In this document: in pieces, positions 27,731-36,563 of the stretch
Layout of the letters: the number at the start of each line of letters is the position of its first letter
Numbering within the stretch: position 1 is the stretch's first letter
Source of the DNA: Pseudofrankia inefficax
Lineage (GTDB): Bacteria; Actinomycetota; Actinomycetes; Frankiales; Frankiaceae
Direction of reading: 5' to 3'
Assembly (NCBI RefSeq): GCF_000166135.1
Contig: NC_014666.1
Span: forward strand, 7,750,001 to 7,814,000
Length of the DNA stretch: 64,000 nucleotides
Made by a program: the position numbers and the translations under genes
The notes under the pieces: model-generated
What the model was told of the DNA's origin: nothing
Database searches by the model: none
Seen by the model: the letters and a program-made list of their open reading frames with translations, nothing else

Positions 27731-28531
27731 TCAGCTGGGGCGACCGAGCTCGACGGAACGGTCACGGGCCGCCACCAGCGCGTCGAGGATCGCTCCCCGC
27801 ACCGCCTGGCGGTCGAACTCGCGCAGCGCGGCCGCGGTCGTCCCGGCCGGTGACGTGACGGCCTCCCGCAGCAGCGCCGGGTGCTCGCTGGTCTCGCGCA
27901 GCATCTGGGCCGAGCCGAGCGCCGTCTGCACCATCAGCTCGGTGGCCAGCGGGCGGGGCAGGCCGAGCAGCACCCCCGCCTCGATCATCGCGTCGACCAG
28001 GTAGAAGAAGTACGCCGGGCCACTGCCCGACAACGCCGTGACGGCGTCGAGCTGCGACTCCGGGACCCGGACGACCCGGCCGACGGCCGCGAGCAGCTCC
28101 TCGGTGCGGGCCAGCTCGTCGTCCCCCGCGTGCCGGCCGGCACAGATCGCCGACATCGCCGCGCCGACCAGCAGCGGCGTGTTGGTCATCACCCGTACCA
28201 CCGGCGTGCCGGCGGGCAGCGCGTCCTGGAGGAACGTCAGCGTGATCCCCGCCGCGAGCGACACCACGAAGGCGCCCGGGGCCAGCGCCGCGCCGATGTC
28301 GGCCAGCAGCCCGGCCATGTCGTGCGGCTTGACGGCCACGATCACCACGTCGGCGCCGGCCACCGCCTCGTCCGGGGTGGCCGCCGTGACCCCGTGCTGG
28401 GCGCAGATCCGCGCCACCCGCGCCGGGTCCTTCTCCGCGACCACGATCTCCTTGGGCTCGACGCCGGAGCGCAGCAGCCCGGCCAGCAACGCCTCGCCCA
28501 GCCGGCCGACGCCCACGATCGTCACACTCAT
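27731..28531 (-). CDS. proC: pyrroline-5-carboxylate reductase
   Basis: 266 residues; final step of proline synthesis. VTIVGVGRLGEALLAGLLRS binds NAD(P)H, VVIVAVKPHDMAGLLADI and VVRVMTNTPLLVGAAM are family motifs, and LDAVTALSGSGPAYFFYLVD with SPAGTTAAALREFDRQAVRG forms the catalytic C-terminal signature. ATG at 28531. Same-strand neighbours are bS22 downstream and a methyltransferase upstream. Confidence 0.95.
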   Translation of the reverse strand: MSVTIVGVGRLGEALLAGLLRSGVEPKEIVVAEKDPARVARICAQHGVTAATPDEAVAGADVVIVAVKPHDMAGLLADIGAALAPGAFVVSLAAGITLTFLQDALPAGTPVVRVMTNTPLLVGAAMSAICAGRHAGDDELARTEELLAAVGRVVRVPESQLDAVTALSGSGPAYFFYLVDAMIEAGVLLGLPRPLATELMVQTALGSAQMLRETSEHPALLREAVTSPAGTTAAALREFDRQAVRGAILDALVAARDRSVELGRPS

Positions 28532-28592
28532 GCCCGCTCCTCAGCCCACCCGCGCCTGTACCGCTCGCAAGGCTACGGCCCCGCTCCTGGTC

Positions 28593-29342
28593 TCAGGGCC
28601 TGCGGGCGACTACGAGGAGGGTGCGGAACGGCTCCTCGATGACTCCGTCGGGGAAGGCCCGCAGCATCGAGCGACGCTCCGCGTCGAGGAAGTCCTGCTC
28701 CTGGTCGCCGATCGCGGCCACATAGGACTTCGACCGAAGCCAGGTCAGGTAGGTGTCGACATCGAGGCGCCGGACCCAGCGGCCGGCGAGGGTGACGACC
28801 TCGGCGAACTGCCCGGTCCAGCGCAGCTCGTCGGCATAGGGCCTGGTCCGGTAGCCGCGGGTGTACCCCGGGCTCATCGCCTCCAGCCGGTCCTGCTGGC
28901 GCTGCCACCAGCGTTCGTCCTCGGCGTCCACGTCGTTCCACCAGACGGCGAGCGCGCCGCCGGGACGCAGCACCCGGGTCGCCTCGGCCGCTGCGACCGG
29001 CACCCGCATCCAGTGCCACGCCTGCGCGTAGCAGATCAGGTCGGCGACCCCGGCCCGCAGCGGCAACGCCTCGCCGTCACCGAGCGCCGCCGGAATTCCC
29101 GGGGTACGGGCCCGCAGCCGGCCGAGCATTCCCGCGCCGATGTCGAACGGGACGACCCGAGCGCCACGGCCGAGCAGCTCACGGGTCGCGATGCCGGTGC
29201 CCGCGCCCACCTCGACGACGTCGGCGCCGGCGATCGGCCGACCGGTGAGCCGTTCCAGATCGTCGAACAGCGCGTCGGGGTAGCTGGGCCGTGCCGCGTC
29301 ATAGGCGTCGACCAGCGGGTCGAACAGCGAACGTGAACCCAT
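28593..29342 (-). CDS. class I SAM-dependent methyltransferase
   Basis: About 249 residues. FDPLVDAYDAARPSYPDALF, then VVEVGAGTGIATRELL (motif I), VVPFDIGAGMLGRLRAR, and ADLICYAQAWHWM with the aromatic pair common in small-molecule methyltransferases of this group. VLRPGGALAVWWNDVD is the post-III region. ATG at 29342 is favoured because homology begins within ten residues; ATG at 29384 is possible and neither has a strong ribosome site. Substrate unknown. It is 51 bp from the isomerase gene and probably in its operon. Confidence 0.83.
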   Translation of the reverse strand: MGSRSLFDPLVDAYDAARPSYPDALFDDLERLTGRPIAGADVVEVGAGTGIATRELLGRGARVVPFDIGAGMLGRLRARTPGIPAALGDGEALPLRAGVADLICYAQAWHWMRVPVAAAEATRVLRPGGALAVWWNDVDAEDERWWQRQQDRLEAMSPGYTRGYRTRPYADELRWTGQFAEVVTLAGRWVRRLDVDTYLTWLRSKSYVAAIGDQEQDFLDAERRSMLRAFPDGVIEEPFRTLLVVARRP

Positions 29343-29393
29343 GCCCGCAATCGTGGCACCGATCCGCGCCGGCGCCGACGGCATCCGCCCAGA

Positions 29394-30227
29394 TCAGGGC
29401 AGCACGAGGCCGCCGGGACTGGCCGCCGCGGCGGGCGCGGCGAGGTTGAGCCGCGTGAAGGCGAGCGCCTCGGCGAGGTCGGCCTCCCGCTGCGCGCGGG
29501 TCTCGGCGCGACGGGTGTTGATCTCGACGACGACGGTGCCGTCGAAGCCCCGGGCGGCCAGCCGCTCGAGCAGCTGGGCGCAGGGCTGGGTGCCGCGGCC
29601 GGGGACCAGGTGCTCGTCCTTGGCCGAGCCCACGCCGTCGGCCAGGTGCACGTGGGCCAGCCGGTCACCCAGCACGTCGGCCATCGCCAGCGCGTCCGAG
29701 CGGGAGACGCTGGTGTGCGACAGGTCGAGGGTGACGTGCCGGTAGCCGTCCTCGATCGGCGACCAGTCCGGCGCGTAGGCCGACACCTCCCGGCCACGGG
29801 CTCGCAGCGGGAACATGTTCTCGACGGCGAAGCGGATGTCGGTCTCCTGCGCCATCCGCTCGATGCCCGCGATGAAGTCCCGCCCGTAGTCACGCTGCCA
29901 GCGGAACGGCGGGTGCACGACGACGGTCTTCGCGTCGAGCGTCTCGGCCGCCGAGCGGGCCCGCACCAGCTTGCCCCAGGGGTCGGTGCCCCAGACACGC
30001 TGGGTGAGCAGCAGGCAGGGTGAGTGGATCGCGACCACCGGGATGCCGTGGTAGTCCACCAGCCGCTTCAGCGCCCGCGGGTCCTGACTGACCGGGTCCG
30101 TCCAGACCATGATCTCGACGCCGTCGTAGCCCAGCCGGGCCGCCATCTCGAAGGCGGCCGGCGTCGACTCGGGGTAGGTCGACGCCGTCGACAGTGCGAC
30201 CTTGGCCGCCGGGACACCCACCCGCAC
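29394..30227 (-). CDS. sugar phosphate isomerase/epimerase family TIM barrel
   Basis: 277 residues, xylose-isomerase-like TIM barrel. [63 protein letters not shown] and [12 protein letters not shown] place metal and substrate residues at strand ends, and [20 protein letters not shown] is the last conserved segment. It matches mycobacterial Rv0498-type proteins, whose substrate is unknown. GTG at 30227 has AAGG eight bases upstream. Neighbouring ppx and proC keep the mycobacterial order. Confidence 0.86.
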   Translation of the reverse strand: MRVGVPAAKVALSTASTYPESTPAAFEMAARLGYDGVEIMVWTDPVSQDPRALKRLVDYHGIPVVAIHSPCLLLTQRVWGTDPWGKLVRARSAAETLDAKTVVVHPPFRWQRDYGRDFIAGIERMAQETDIRFAVENMFPLRARGREVSAYAPDWSPIEDGYRHVTLDLSHTSVSRSDALAMADVLGDRLAHVHLADGVGSAKDEHLVPGRGTQPCAQLLERLAARGFDGTVVVEINTRRAETRAQREADLAEALAFTRLNLAAPAAAASPGGLVLP

Positions 30228-30358
30228 GCGAACACCTTCTTCCGCGATCCAGGGCCAGCCCCCGCACGGCCCGCTCCCAGGCTAGGCCATCACGGCGGGG
30301 GTGCCCCGTCCGGCGGCGACCCAGGCGATCTCACTCTCCGTGGCGGCCCGGCGAGGGC

Positions 30359-31588
30359 TCAGCCAAGCTTCAGGGTGTCCAGCCGGCGCAGGATGATGCC
30401 CTCACGCAGCGCCCACGGGCAGATCTCGACCTCGTCGACGGACAGCAGGTCCATCGTCTCGACGGCGACCACCGCCCCCGCGGCGAGCTGCGCGGCCCGG
30501 GACGCGGACACCCCGGGCAGCGAGGTCCGTTCGGTGGAGGACATCCGGCAGACCACCTTCGCCGCCGCCTCCAGGTCGGTCCTGCGCAGCACCCGCCGGA
30601 CGTAGGGGCCTCGGCTGTACGGCTCGGCGCCCGCGATCCGGGCCAGCGAGCGGAAGGTCTTCGACGTCGCGACCGCCCGGGTGGGCTCGCCGACGTGGTA
30701 GAGGTTGCCGACCACCGGCGCGACCTGCGCCCGGACGTAGCGGCGCAGCGCGGACAGCTCACGCTGGCTCGGCGGGTCCGTCGTCAGCCAGTCCCGGGTG
30801 AGGCGGCTCGCGCCCAGCGGCAGCGAGGCGACGACGTCGGGCTCCTCGTCCAGGCCGGCGCCGATCTCCAGCGAGCCGCCGCCGATGTCCAGCGCGAGCA
30901 GCCGGCCGGCGCTCCAGCCGAGCCAGCGGCGCACCGCGAGGAACGTCAGCCGGGCCTCGTCGTCACCCGGCAGCACCTCGACGCCGACGCCCGTCACCGA
31001 CCGCAGCCGGGCGAGGACGTCGTCACTGTTGGTGGCGTCCCGCAACGCGGATGTGGCGAACGCCACGAGGTCGAAGACGGCCAGCTCGTCGGCCTGCCGG
31101 CGCAGGTCGAGGATGCAGTCGACCAGGGCGTGCTCGCCGCTGACCGACAGCGCGCCCGAGTCGTCCAGCAGCTCCACCAGCCGCAGTGGCACCCGCACGC
31201 TCGCGGCCGGCCTCGGCGCCGCGCCGTGGTGGGCGTCGACGACCAGCAGATGCACGGTGTTCGAGCCGATGTCGATGACGCCGAGCCGCATCGGCTGGGC
31301 GGGCGGCGCTGGCAGGGCGACGGCCGTCGCCCGCGGCTGGCTCACCACCGCCGAGGCCGCGGTGCCGTCGGGGCCTGCGAGCGGGCCGGCGGCCCCCGGG
31401 CTGGCTGCCCCAGCGGTCGCGGATGCCCCTGGCGAGGCAGCCGCCCCCGCGGGAACGAGCGTCGTCGACGCGACCGCGGAGCGCCGTGGCACCACCACAC
31501 CGGGCAGCACCCGGCCACCACCGGCGTCCGCGACCGGTTCGGGCCCGTCCTTCTCCGCCCGCGCCGTCGGTGAGAACCTCAGCCGCAT
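30359..31588 (-). CDS. ppx: exopolyphosphatase / guanosine pentaphosphate phosphatase (Ppx/GppA)
   Basis: About 409 residues. LGVIDIGSNTVHLLVVDAHH is the ATP-grasp-like phosphate-binding start of the fold, AVFDLVAFATSALRDATN follows, and RLLALDIGGGSLEIGAGLDE is the second phosphate loop. The first 100 residues are Ala/Pro/Gly low complexity. ATG at 31588 has GGGGGA eight bases upstream, while ATG at 31291 sits exactly where homology begins, so either could be used. It follows regX3 on the same strand 252 bp downstream, linking polyphosphate turnover to phosphate sensing. Confidence 0.9.
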   Translation of the reverse strand: MRLRFSPTARAEKDGPEPVADAGGGRVLPGVVVPRRSAVASTTLVPAGAAASPGASATAGAASPGAAGPLAGPDGTAASAVVSQPRATAVALPAPPAQPMRLGVIDIGSNTVHLLVVDAHHGAAPRPAASVRVPLRLVELLDDSGALSVSGEHALVDCILDLRRQADELAVFDLVAFATSALRDATNSDDVLARLRSVTGVGVEVLPGDDEARLTFLAVRRWLGWSAGRLLALDIGGGSLEIGAGLDEEPDVVASLPLGASRLTRDWLTTDPPSQRELSALRRYVRAQVAPVVGNLYHVGEPTRAVATSKTFRSLARIAGAEPYSRGPYVRRVLRRTDLEAAAKVVCRMSSTERTSLPGVSASRAAQLAAGAVVAVETMDLLSVDEVEICPWALREGIILRRLDTLKLG

Positions 31589-31839
31589 TGCCCGTCCCCC
31601 TGTGTCGTGCACCGTCCGCACCGCCCCGGCCACAACGCAGCCGAGCCGGGCCGACCTCCCTCGACACCCGCTGACGCGTGGTCGAGCGACGTACGACGGT
31701 ACGCGCCCATGCTGGTCTCCTGCCCCACGGCTGCTCGCCGGCCACCCGTCGGGGCCCGCGGGATCGCGCAGAGACACGAACGCAGGCCGCCGTCGGCCGG
31801 CCGGGCGGAGCGCCCGGCCGGCCGCACTGGCCGGGCGTC

Positions 31840-32523
31840 CTACGGCTCGAACTTGTAGCCAAGACCTCGGACGGTTACGAGGTGCCGCGGGTTGCCCGGT
31901 TCGGACTCGATCTTTGCCCGGAGCCGCTTGACGTGGACGTCGAGCGTCTTCGTGTCGCCCACGTAGTCCGACCCCCAGACCCGGTCGATCAGCTGCCCTC
32001 GGGTCAGTACCCGGCCGGTATTGCGCAGGAACATCTCCAGCAGCTCGAACTCCTTGAGCGGCAGCGCGACCGCGGCGCCGTGCACGGTCACGACGTGGCG
32101 CTCGACGTCCATCCGGACGCCGCCGGCCTCCAGCGTCACCGGCGCGGCCTCGTCCGGCTCGCTGCCCCGGCGGCGCAGCACGGCCCGGATCCGGGCGACG
32201 AGCTCACGCGCCGAGAACGGCTTGGTGACGTAGTCGTCGGCGCCGAGCTCCAGGCCCAGCACCTTGTCGATCTCGCTGTCCCGAGCGGTGAGCATGATCA
32301 CCGGCACGGACGACTTCTGCCGCAGGGCCCGGCACACCTCGGTGCCAGACAGGCCGGGCAGCATGACGTCGAGCAGCACCAGATCCGCCCCGTGCCGTTC
32401 GAAATCCGACAGCGCGGCGTGCCCGTCAGCGGCCACCGCGACGTCGAATCCCTCGCGCTCCAACATGAAGGACAGCGCCTCCGAGAACGACTCCTCGTCC
32501 TCCACCACGAGCAGGCGGGTCAC
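31840..32523 (-). CDS. regX3: two-component response regulator RegX3
   Basis: 227 residues, OmpR family. The receiver has RLLVVEDEESFSEALSFML (acidic pair), LVLLDVMLPGLSGTEVCR (phospho-Asp) and DDYVTKPFSARELVARIR (switch Lys). The winged helix ends LDVHVKRLRAKIESEPGNPR and LVTVRGLGYKFEP. GTG at 32523 begins exactly at homology with AGGAAGAG upstream. It is paired with senX3 (133 bp upstream) and phoU (divergent), as in mycobacteria where SenX3-RegX3 controls the phosphate-starvation response. Confidence 0.94.
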   Translation of the reverse strand: MTRLLVVEDEESFSEALSFMLEREGFDVAVAADGHAALSDFERHGADLVLLDVMLPGLSGTEVCRALRQKSSVPVIMLTARDSEIDKVLGLELGADDYVTKPFSARELVARIRAVLRRRGSEPDEAAPVTLEAGGVRMDVERHVVTVHGAAVALPLKEFELLEMFLRNTGRVLTRGQLIDRVWGSDYVGDTKTLDVHVKRLRAKIESEPGNPRHLVTVRGLGYKFEP

Positions 32524-32656
32524 CCGGTCACTCTTCCTTTCGCGGGCCGGCCGGTCCCGCGGATCTCGCGGTCGCCGGTGGCGGCTCGTTGTTCTCGTCG
32601 GCTTCCTGATCGTGCCTGAGCGGTCGTTCATCGACCGGTCAGTCGTTCACCTGTGG

Positions 32657-34111
32657 TCAGGTGCCGGCGGTCCTGTTCCCGGCCGTCCGTCCCTTGCTCG
32701 ACCTGGTGGTCCTGGTCTTCGGTCCCGGCTGCTGTGTCCGGGCCGACGTAGTGTCCGGCGCCTCCGCCCCGTCAGGGAGGCCCCGCTCGTCCGGGACGCC
32801 CGCCTCGTGAGGGGCGTCCAGGTCGTCGTCTCGATCGTCCGCGCCCGCGGGACCGCCGTCAGCCCGTTCGCCGACCTCGCCGCCCTTCCGGGCCGTTGAT
32901 CCGCTCTCCGGTGCCTCGGCGGCGCCGTCGGCGGTCACCGGAATGATCAGCTGCGGCGCGGTCTCCGGCGCGTCGTCGCCGTCCGCGAGGTCGTCGTGGT
33001 ACGACGGCAGCCGCAGCGTGAACGTGGACCCCGCGCCCTCGGAGCTCCAGACGCCGACCGTGCCGCCGTGGTTGGTCACGATGTGCTTGACGATCGCCAG
33101 GCCCAGCCCGGTGCCGCCGGTCTCCCGGGACCGGGCCGGATCCGCCCGGTAGAAGCGCTCGAAGACGCGTTCCAGGTCCTTCTCGGCAATCCCTATGCCC
33201 TCGTCCGCGACCGAGATCTCCACCATGTCGCCGGCCGAGCGCACCCCGAGGCCCACCCGCGTGCCACGCGGCGAGTAGTTCACCGCGTTCTCCAGCAGGT
33301 TCGCCACCGCTGTCACCAACTGCGCCTCGTCGCCGAGCACGCCGGCATCGGTCTGTCCGATCACAGCCACCGAGATGCCGCGGGTCTGCGCGGCCAGCCG
33401 GTTGCGGTCCACCGCCTCGGCGGTGACGTTGTCGACCGCGACCGGCCGCAGCTCCGGCAGTGGGTCCGCGCCCTGCAGCCGGGACAGGTGGATGATCTCC
33501 TGGACGAGCCGGGCGAGCCGGGCGGACTCGTGCGTCATCCGGTCGGCGAACCGGCGGACCGCGACCGGGTCGTCGCTCGCGGCGTACACCGCCTCGGCGA
33601 GCACGTGCAGCGCGCCGACCGGGGTCTTGAGCTCATGGCTGATGTTCGCGACGAAGTCACGCCGGACGGCGTCCACCCGGCGGGACTCGGTGACGTCGTC
33701 GAGGATCACCGCGATGTGGCCGACGCCGCCGAGCGGCCTGGTCCGGACCCGGACGGCGAGCGGCTCCTGGTCCGGGCGCGGCCGGGTGAGCGGCGGTGGC
33801 GGCACCGGCGGCAGGTCCAGCTGGCCGTCCAGGCCGGCGCCGGCCCGGCGGGTGCGCCGGACGATGTCAGCGACGGACGGGACGCCGATCCGGTTGTCGA
33901 TCACCACACCCATCGCGCGGGCGGCCGGGTTCGCCATCACCACCTCGTCATGGGTGGTCAGCACGACCACCCCGGACGGCAACGCCGAGACCAGCCGGCG
34001 CAGCTGGTCGGCGGGCAGGGAGTCGGCGGACTCGTCGCCGGCGACCGCCGGCGGGCCCGGCCGGTCGTTCTCACGCAGGGATCCGGAGGGCGCGGGGCTC
34101 GGCGTGCTCAT
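32657..34111 (-). CDS. senX3: sensor histidine kinase SenX3, lacking the N-terminal membrane segments
   Basis: 484 residues. A PAS-like domain (about 45-150; LPSGVVVLTTHDEVVMANPA) precedes RRDFVANISHELKTPVGALH with the phospho-accepting His. LVTAVANLLENAVNYSPRG (N box), VADEGIGIAEKDLERVFERF and ETGGTGLGLAIVKHIVTNHG complete the ATPase. Mycobacterial SenX3 has two membrane helices before PAS; here the protein opens MSTPSPAPSGSLREND, all hydrophilic. ATG at 34111 has GGGAG eight bases upstream, so truncation by wrong start is unlikely. A disordered tail of about 100 Asp/Glu/Pro/Thr-rich residues ends in a basic patch. It must be cytosolic or recruited by another protein. Confidence 0.9.
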   Translation of the reverse strand: MSTPSPAPSGSLRENDRPGPPAVAGDESADSLPADQLRRLVSALPSGVVVLTTHDEVVMANPAARAMGVVIDNRIGVPSVADIVRRTRRAGAGLDGQLDLPPVPPPPLTRPRPDQEPLAVRVRTRPLGGVGHIAVILDDVTESRRVDAVRRDFVANISHELKTPVGALHVLAEAVYAASDDPVAVRRFADRMTHESARLARLVQEIIHLSRLQGADPLPELRPVAVDNVTAEAVDRNRLAAQTRGISVAVIGQTDAGVLGDEAQLVTAVANLLENAVNYSPRGTRVGLGVRSAGDMVEISVADEGIGIAEKDLERVFERFYRADPARSRETGGTGLGLAIVKHIVTNHGGTVGVWSSEGAGSTFTLRLPSYHDDLADGDDAPETAPQLIIPVTADGAAEAPESGSTARKGGEVGERADGGPAGADDRDDDLDAPHEAGVPDERGLPDGAEAPDTTSARTQQPGPKTRTTRSSKGRTAGNRTAGT

Positions 34112-34341
34112 CGGCGGTCTCCCGGGGAACACGACGGGGCCAGAACGGACACCGGACGCACGGACACCAGGCGCACAGCGGTCGATCTCGACACGGCGAC
34201 GCAGGCCGGTACGGACGGGATCGCGTACCGTAGCATGCTTGTCACGTCATTCACCGACCTGTCGCCCACGCGCCGAATGCTAGGTGTCGTGCGGCCCTCC
34301 GGGATCCGCCGAACGGTTCTCCACGGCGGTTCGTCGTCAGG

Positions 34342-34374
34342 TGTTCATCCCCGCTAACGTCTCCGTTCACCGGT
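34342..34374. promoter_or_regulatory. PHO-box-like direct repeat between senX3 and phoU
   Basis: Three 11-mers in register: GTTCATCCCCG, CTAACGTCTCC, GTTCACCGGTC. The first and third match the GTTCAYC core of Streptomyces PhoP boxes, which are 11-bp direct repeats, and RegX3 sites share GTTCACC. The site is in the 441-bp divergent region (34112-34552) that otherwise shows no gene; phoU has TTGACC at 34521 as a possible -35. Binding by RegX3 is inference. Confidence 0.5.
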
Positions 34375-34552
34375 CCGCGACTGGGTCGCCGCATCGTCAA
34401 CCCATCCGAAGACCAGCGATCTCGGGTCGACGAGTCCCGGGGCTATGACCAGGTGTGGCCGTACACGCGAAGCCGCGGTCGGTTGTGACTCGCCGGGCGG
34501 ATGCCAGGACCCGAACGGCCTTGACCGGTTTGATCAGAACAGGAGTCCGCCC

Positions 34553-35197
34553 GTGCGGGACGTCTTCCACGAGGAGCTCGAGGGCATCACGGTGTCCCTC
34601 GTCGAGATGAGCAGCATGGTCGCCTCGGCCATGGCCCGCGCGACCACCGCGCTGCTGGACGCCGATCTGCAGCTCGCCGAGCAGGTCATCACGGCCGACG
34701 AGACCGTCGACCTGCTCCGCAACGAGATCGAGGAGCGCGCGTTCGACATCCTCGCTCGCCAGGCGCCGGTCGCGACCGACGCCCGGGTGATCGTCACCAC
34801 CCTGCGCATCGTCGCCGACCTGGAGCGCATGGGCGACCTGGCGCTGCACGTCGCCAAGGTCGCACGCCGCCGTTACCCAGGCAAGGCCGTGCCGCCGGAG
34901 CTGACCGGCACCATCACCGAGATGGGCCAGGTCGCGCAGCGGATCGTCGCCAAGGCCGGCTCGGTCATCGCCAGCCGGGACACCGAGCTGGCCGCCGAGC
35001 TCGAGGCCGACGACGACGCGATGGACCACCTGCACCGGCAGCTGTTCCACATCCTGCTGGAGCGGGAGTGGACGCACGGCATGGAGGCGGCGATCGACAT
35101 CACGCTGTGCGGCCGCTTCTACGAGCGTTACGCCGACCACGCGGTCTCCGTCGCCCGCCGCGTCGTCTACCTCGTCACCGGCGAGAAGTCCGCCTGA
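34553..35197 (+). CDS. phoU: phosphate transport regulator PhoU
   Basis: 214 residues, all-helical with two PhoU repeats. VRDVFHEELEGITVSLVEMS opens repeat one; ITADETVDLLRNEIEERAFD and TTLRIVADLERMGDLALHVA carry the ExxxD metal-binding pattern; LCGRFYERYADHAVSVARR is the equivalent in repeat two. GTG at 34553 has AGGAG seven bases upstream. PhoU restrains phosphate-starvation signalling by the sensor kinase. It is divergent from senX3 and followed by a strong terminator. No pst genes are in the window. Confidence 0.95.
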   Translation: MRDVFHEELEGITVSLVEMSSMVASAMARATTALLDADLQLAEQVITADETVDLLRNEIEERAFDILARQAPVATDARVIVTTLRIVADLERMGDLALHVAKVARRRYPGKAVPPELTGTITEMGQVAQRIVAKAGSVIASRDTELAAELEADDDAMDHLHRQLFHILLEREWTHGMEAAIDITLCGRFYERYADHAVSVARRVVYLVTGEKSA

Positions 35198-35210
35198 CCA
35201 CGAGTCAAGA

Positions 35211-35245
35211 TCGGGGGTCCGGTTCCACCGGACCCCCGACTGGTT
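35211..35245 (+). terminator. rho-independent terminator of phoU
   Basis: A 13-bp perfect stem, TCGGGGGTCCGGT and its complement around the triloop TCC, is followed by CTGGTTTTT. This is one of the few classical T-tailed terminators in the window. The remaining 130 bp to the gpmA stop show nothing else. Confidence 0.85.
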
Positions 35246-35378
35246 TTTCAGGCACCGTCCGGCGTGACCCAGCCACGGCCTGAACCCTGGATGTGATCGG
35301 CCGAGTCGCGTACCTACTCGTCGATACAGCGCTGGCCGGGCGCGGAGCGTTCGGCCGGAAGGGCCGCGAGCGGCGCGC

Positions 35379-36128
35379 TCAGCGCGCCTTCGAGCGGCTC
35401 TTCCCTTGGGCGGCTACGGCGGCGGCGGCCAGCTCGGCGGCGTCCGGGTCGAGGTAGGCGGACGAGATGACCTTCAGGTCGTCGTCCAGCTCGTAGCGCA
35501 GCGGGATCCCGGTGGGGATGTTCAGCGCGGCGATGTCGGCGTCACCGATGCTGTCCAGGTGCTTGACCAGCGCGCGTAGCGAGTTGCCGTGGGCCGTGAC
35601 GAGCACCGTGCTCCCGGCCCGCAGGTCAGGCACGATCGCGTCGTACCAGTACGGAAGCATCCGGACGACGACGTCCTTGAGGCACTCGGTCGCCGGGATG
35701 AGATCGGGCGCGAGCTCGGCGTACCGGTCGTCGACGCCACTTTCCTGGCCCGGTGTGATGTCCGGCGGCGGGGTGTCGTACGAGCGGCGCCAGAGCATGA
35801 ACTGCTCCTCGCCGAACTTCTCCAGCGTCTCGGCCTTGTCCCGGCCCTGCAGGTCACCGTAGTGGCGTTCGTTGAGCCGCCAGCTGCGCCGCACCGGGAT
35901 CCACAGCCGGCCGGCGGCGTCGAGGGCCAGCCAGGCCGTGCGCATCGCGCGGGTCAGCACGGACGTGTGCACGACGTCAGGCAGCACGCCGGCCTCGCGC
36001 AGCAGCTCACCGCCGCGGGTGGCCTCCTTGACGCCCTTCTCGGACAGGTCGACGTCCACCCAGCCGGTGAACAGATTCTTCTGGTTCCAGGTGCTTTCGC
36101 CATGGCGGAGCAGGACGAGGGTCGGCAT
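35379..36128 (-). CDS. gpmA: 2,3-bisphosphoglycerate-dependent phosphoglycerate mutase
   Basis: 249 residues; interconverts 3- and 2-phosphoglycerate in glycolysis. [20 protein letters not shown] holds the catalytic His, [20 protein letters not shown] the substrate loop, and [20 protein letters not shown] the second His. Length and motifs match the dPGM family throughout. ATG at 36128. Convergent with phoU. Upstream, the 435 bp to pabC contain the candidate structured RNA, whose terminator ends about 130 nt before this start. Confidence 0.96.
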   Translation of the reverse strand: MPTLVLLRHGESTWNQKNLFTGWVDVDLSEKGVKEATRGGELLREAGVLPDVVHTSVLTRAMRTAWLALDAAGRLWIPVRRSWRLNERHYGDLQGRDKAETLEKFGEEQFMLWRRSYDTPPPDITPGQESGVDDRYAELAPDLIPATECLKDVVVRMLPYWYDAIVPDLRAGSTVLVTAHGNSLRALVKHLDSIGDADIAALNIPTGIPLRYELDDDLKVISSAYLDPDAAELAAAAVAAQGKSRSKAR

Positions 36129-36254
36129 AGGGCGATCCTGCCCGCTCGGGCCGGCGTAGGGCCAGATCTCGTTTCGCCGTTTCCCGCACAGTCCCGCGGT
36201 CCGACGGCCTGACGGACCTCATCGGGGCAGGTCCCGGGGCGTGGCCGGCCCGGA

Positions 36255-36420
36255 ACGTGAAAACCCCCGGGTTGCTCCGCGCCCGCAGAAGCGGTGCGCG
36301 GGCCGTCGGGACTGAACGACGGCACCCGGGGGCCCGGTGACTGCCTGGTACTCGCCGGCCGGTGCCCTCAGGGACACCAAGGAGGTGAGCACAAGGAGAC
36401 CGGCCTAGCTGACAGTCACC
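36255..36420 (-). ncRNA. candidate structured small RNA or leader between pabC and gpmA
   Basis: Read on the minus strand. Domain 1 is closed by GGTGACTG/CAGTCACC (36413-36420 with 36336-36343) and contains GGCCGGT/ACCGGCC and a GGTG(T)CCC hairpin. Between them the single-stranded stretch carries CUCCUU twice, including UCACCUCCUU, identical to the 16S anti-Shine-Dalgarno. Domain 2 is a Y-shaped terminator: 9-bp stem (36324-36332 with 36264-36272) enclosing a 6-bp hairpin with 8-nt loop and a 10-bp hairpin with a TTCT loop, followed by TTTT. Just upstream AGGAGGTG (about 36452-36461) could pair with the anti-SD loop. No Rfam family was recognised. Confidence 0.55.
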
Positions 36421-36563
36421 TCACGAGTCCAACTACTACACAAGTCTGGACCACCTCCTCTCCCGTGTACCGACGACGCTACGCGCGACCCGGGTGGGTG
36501 GGCAACGCATTTTTCGCGGGTCACCTGGCCGGGGCTCGCGGACGCCTGGCCACCGGGCCTTCG

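Noticed and set aside
36385-36408. seven-codon ORF on the plus strand with a good Shine-Dalgarno (MSTRRPA)
   Set aside because: Nothing downstream on the plus strand to regulate; the SD-like sequence is the complement of the anti-SD loop in the minus-strand RNA, a better explanation.
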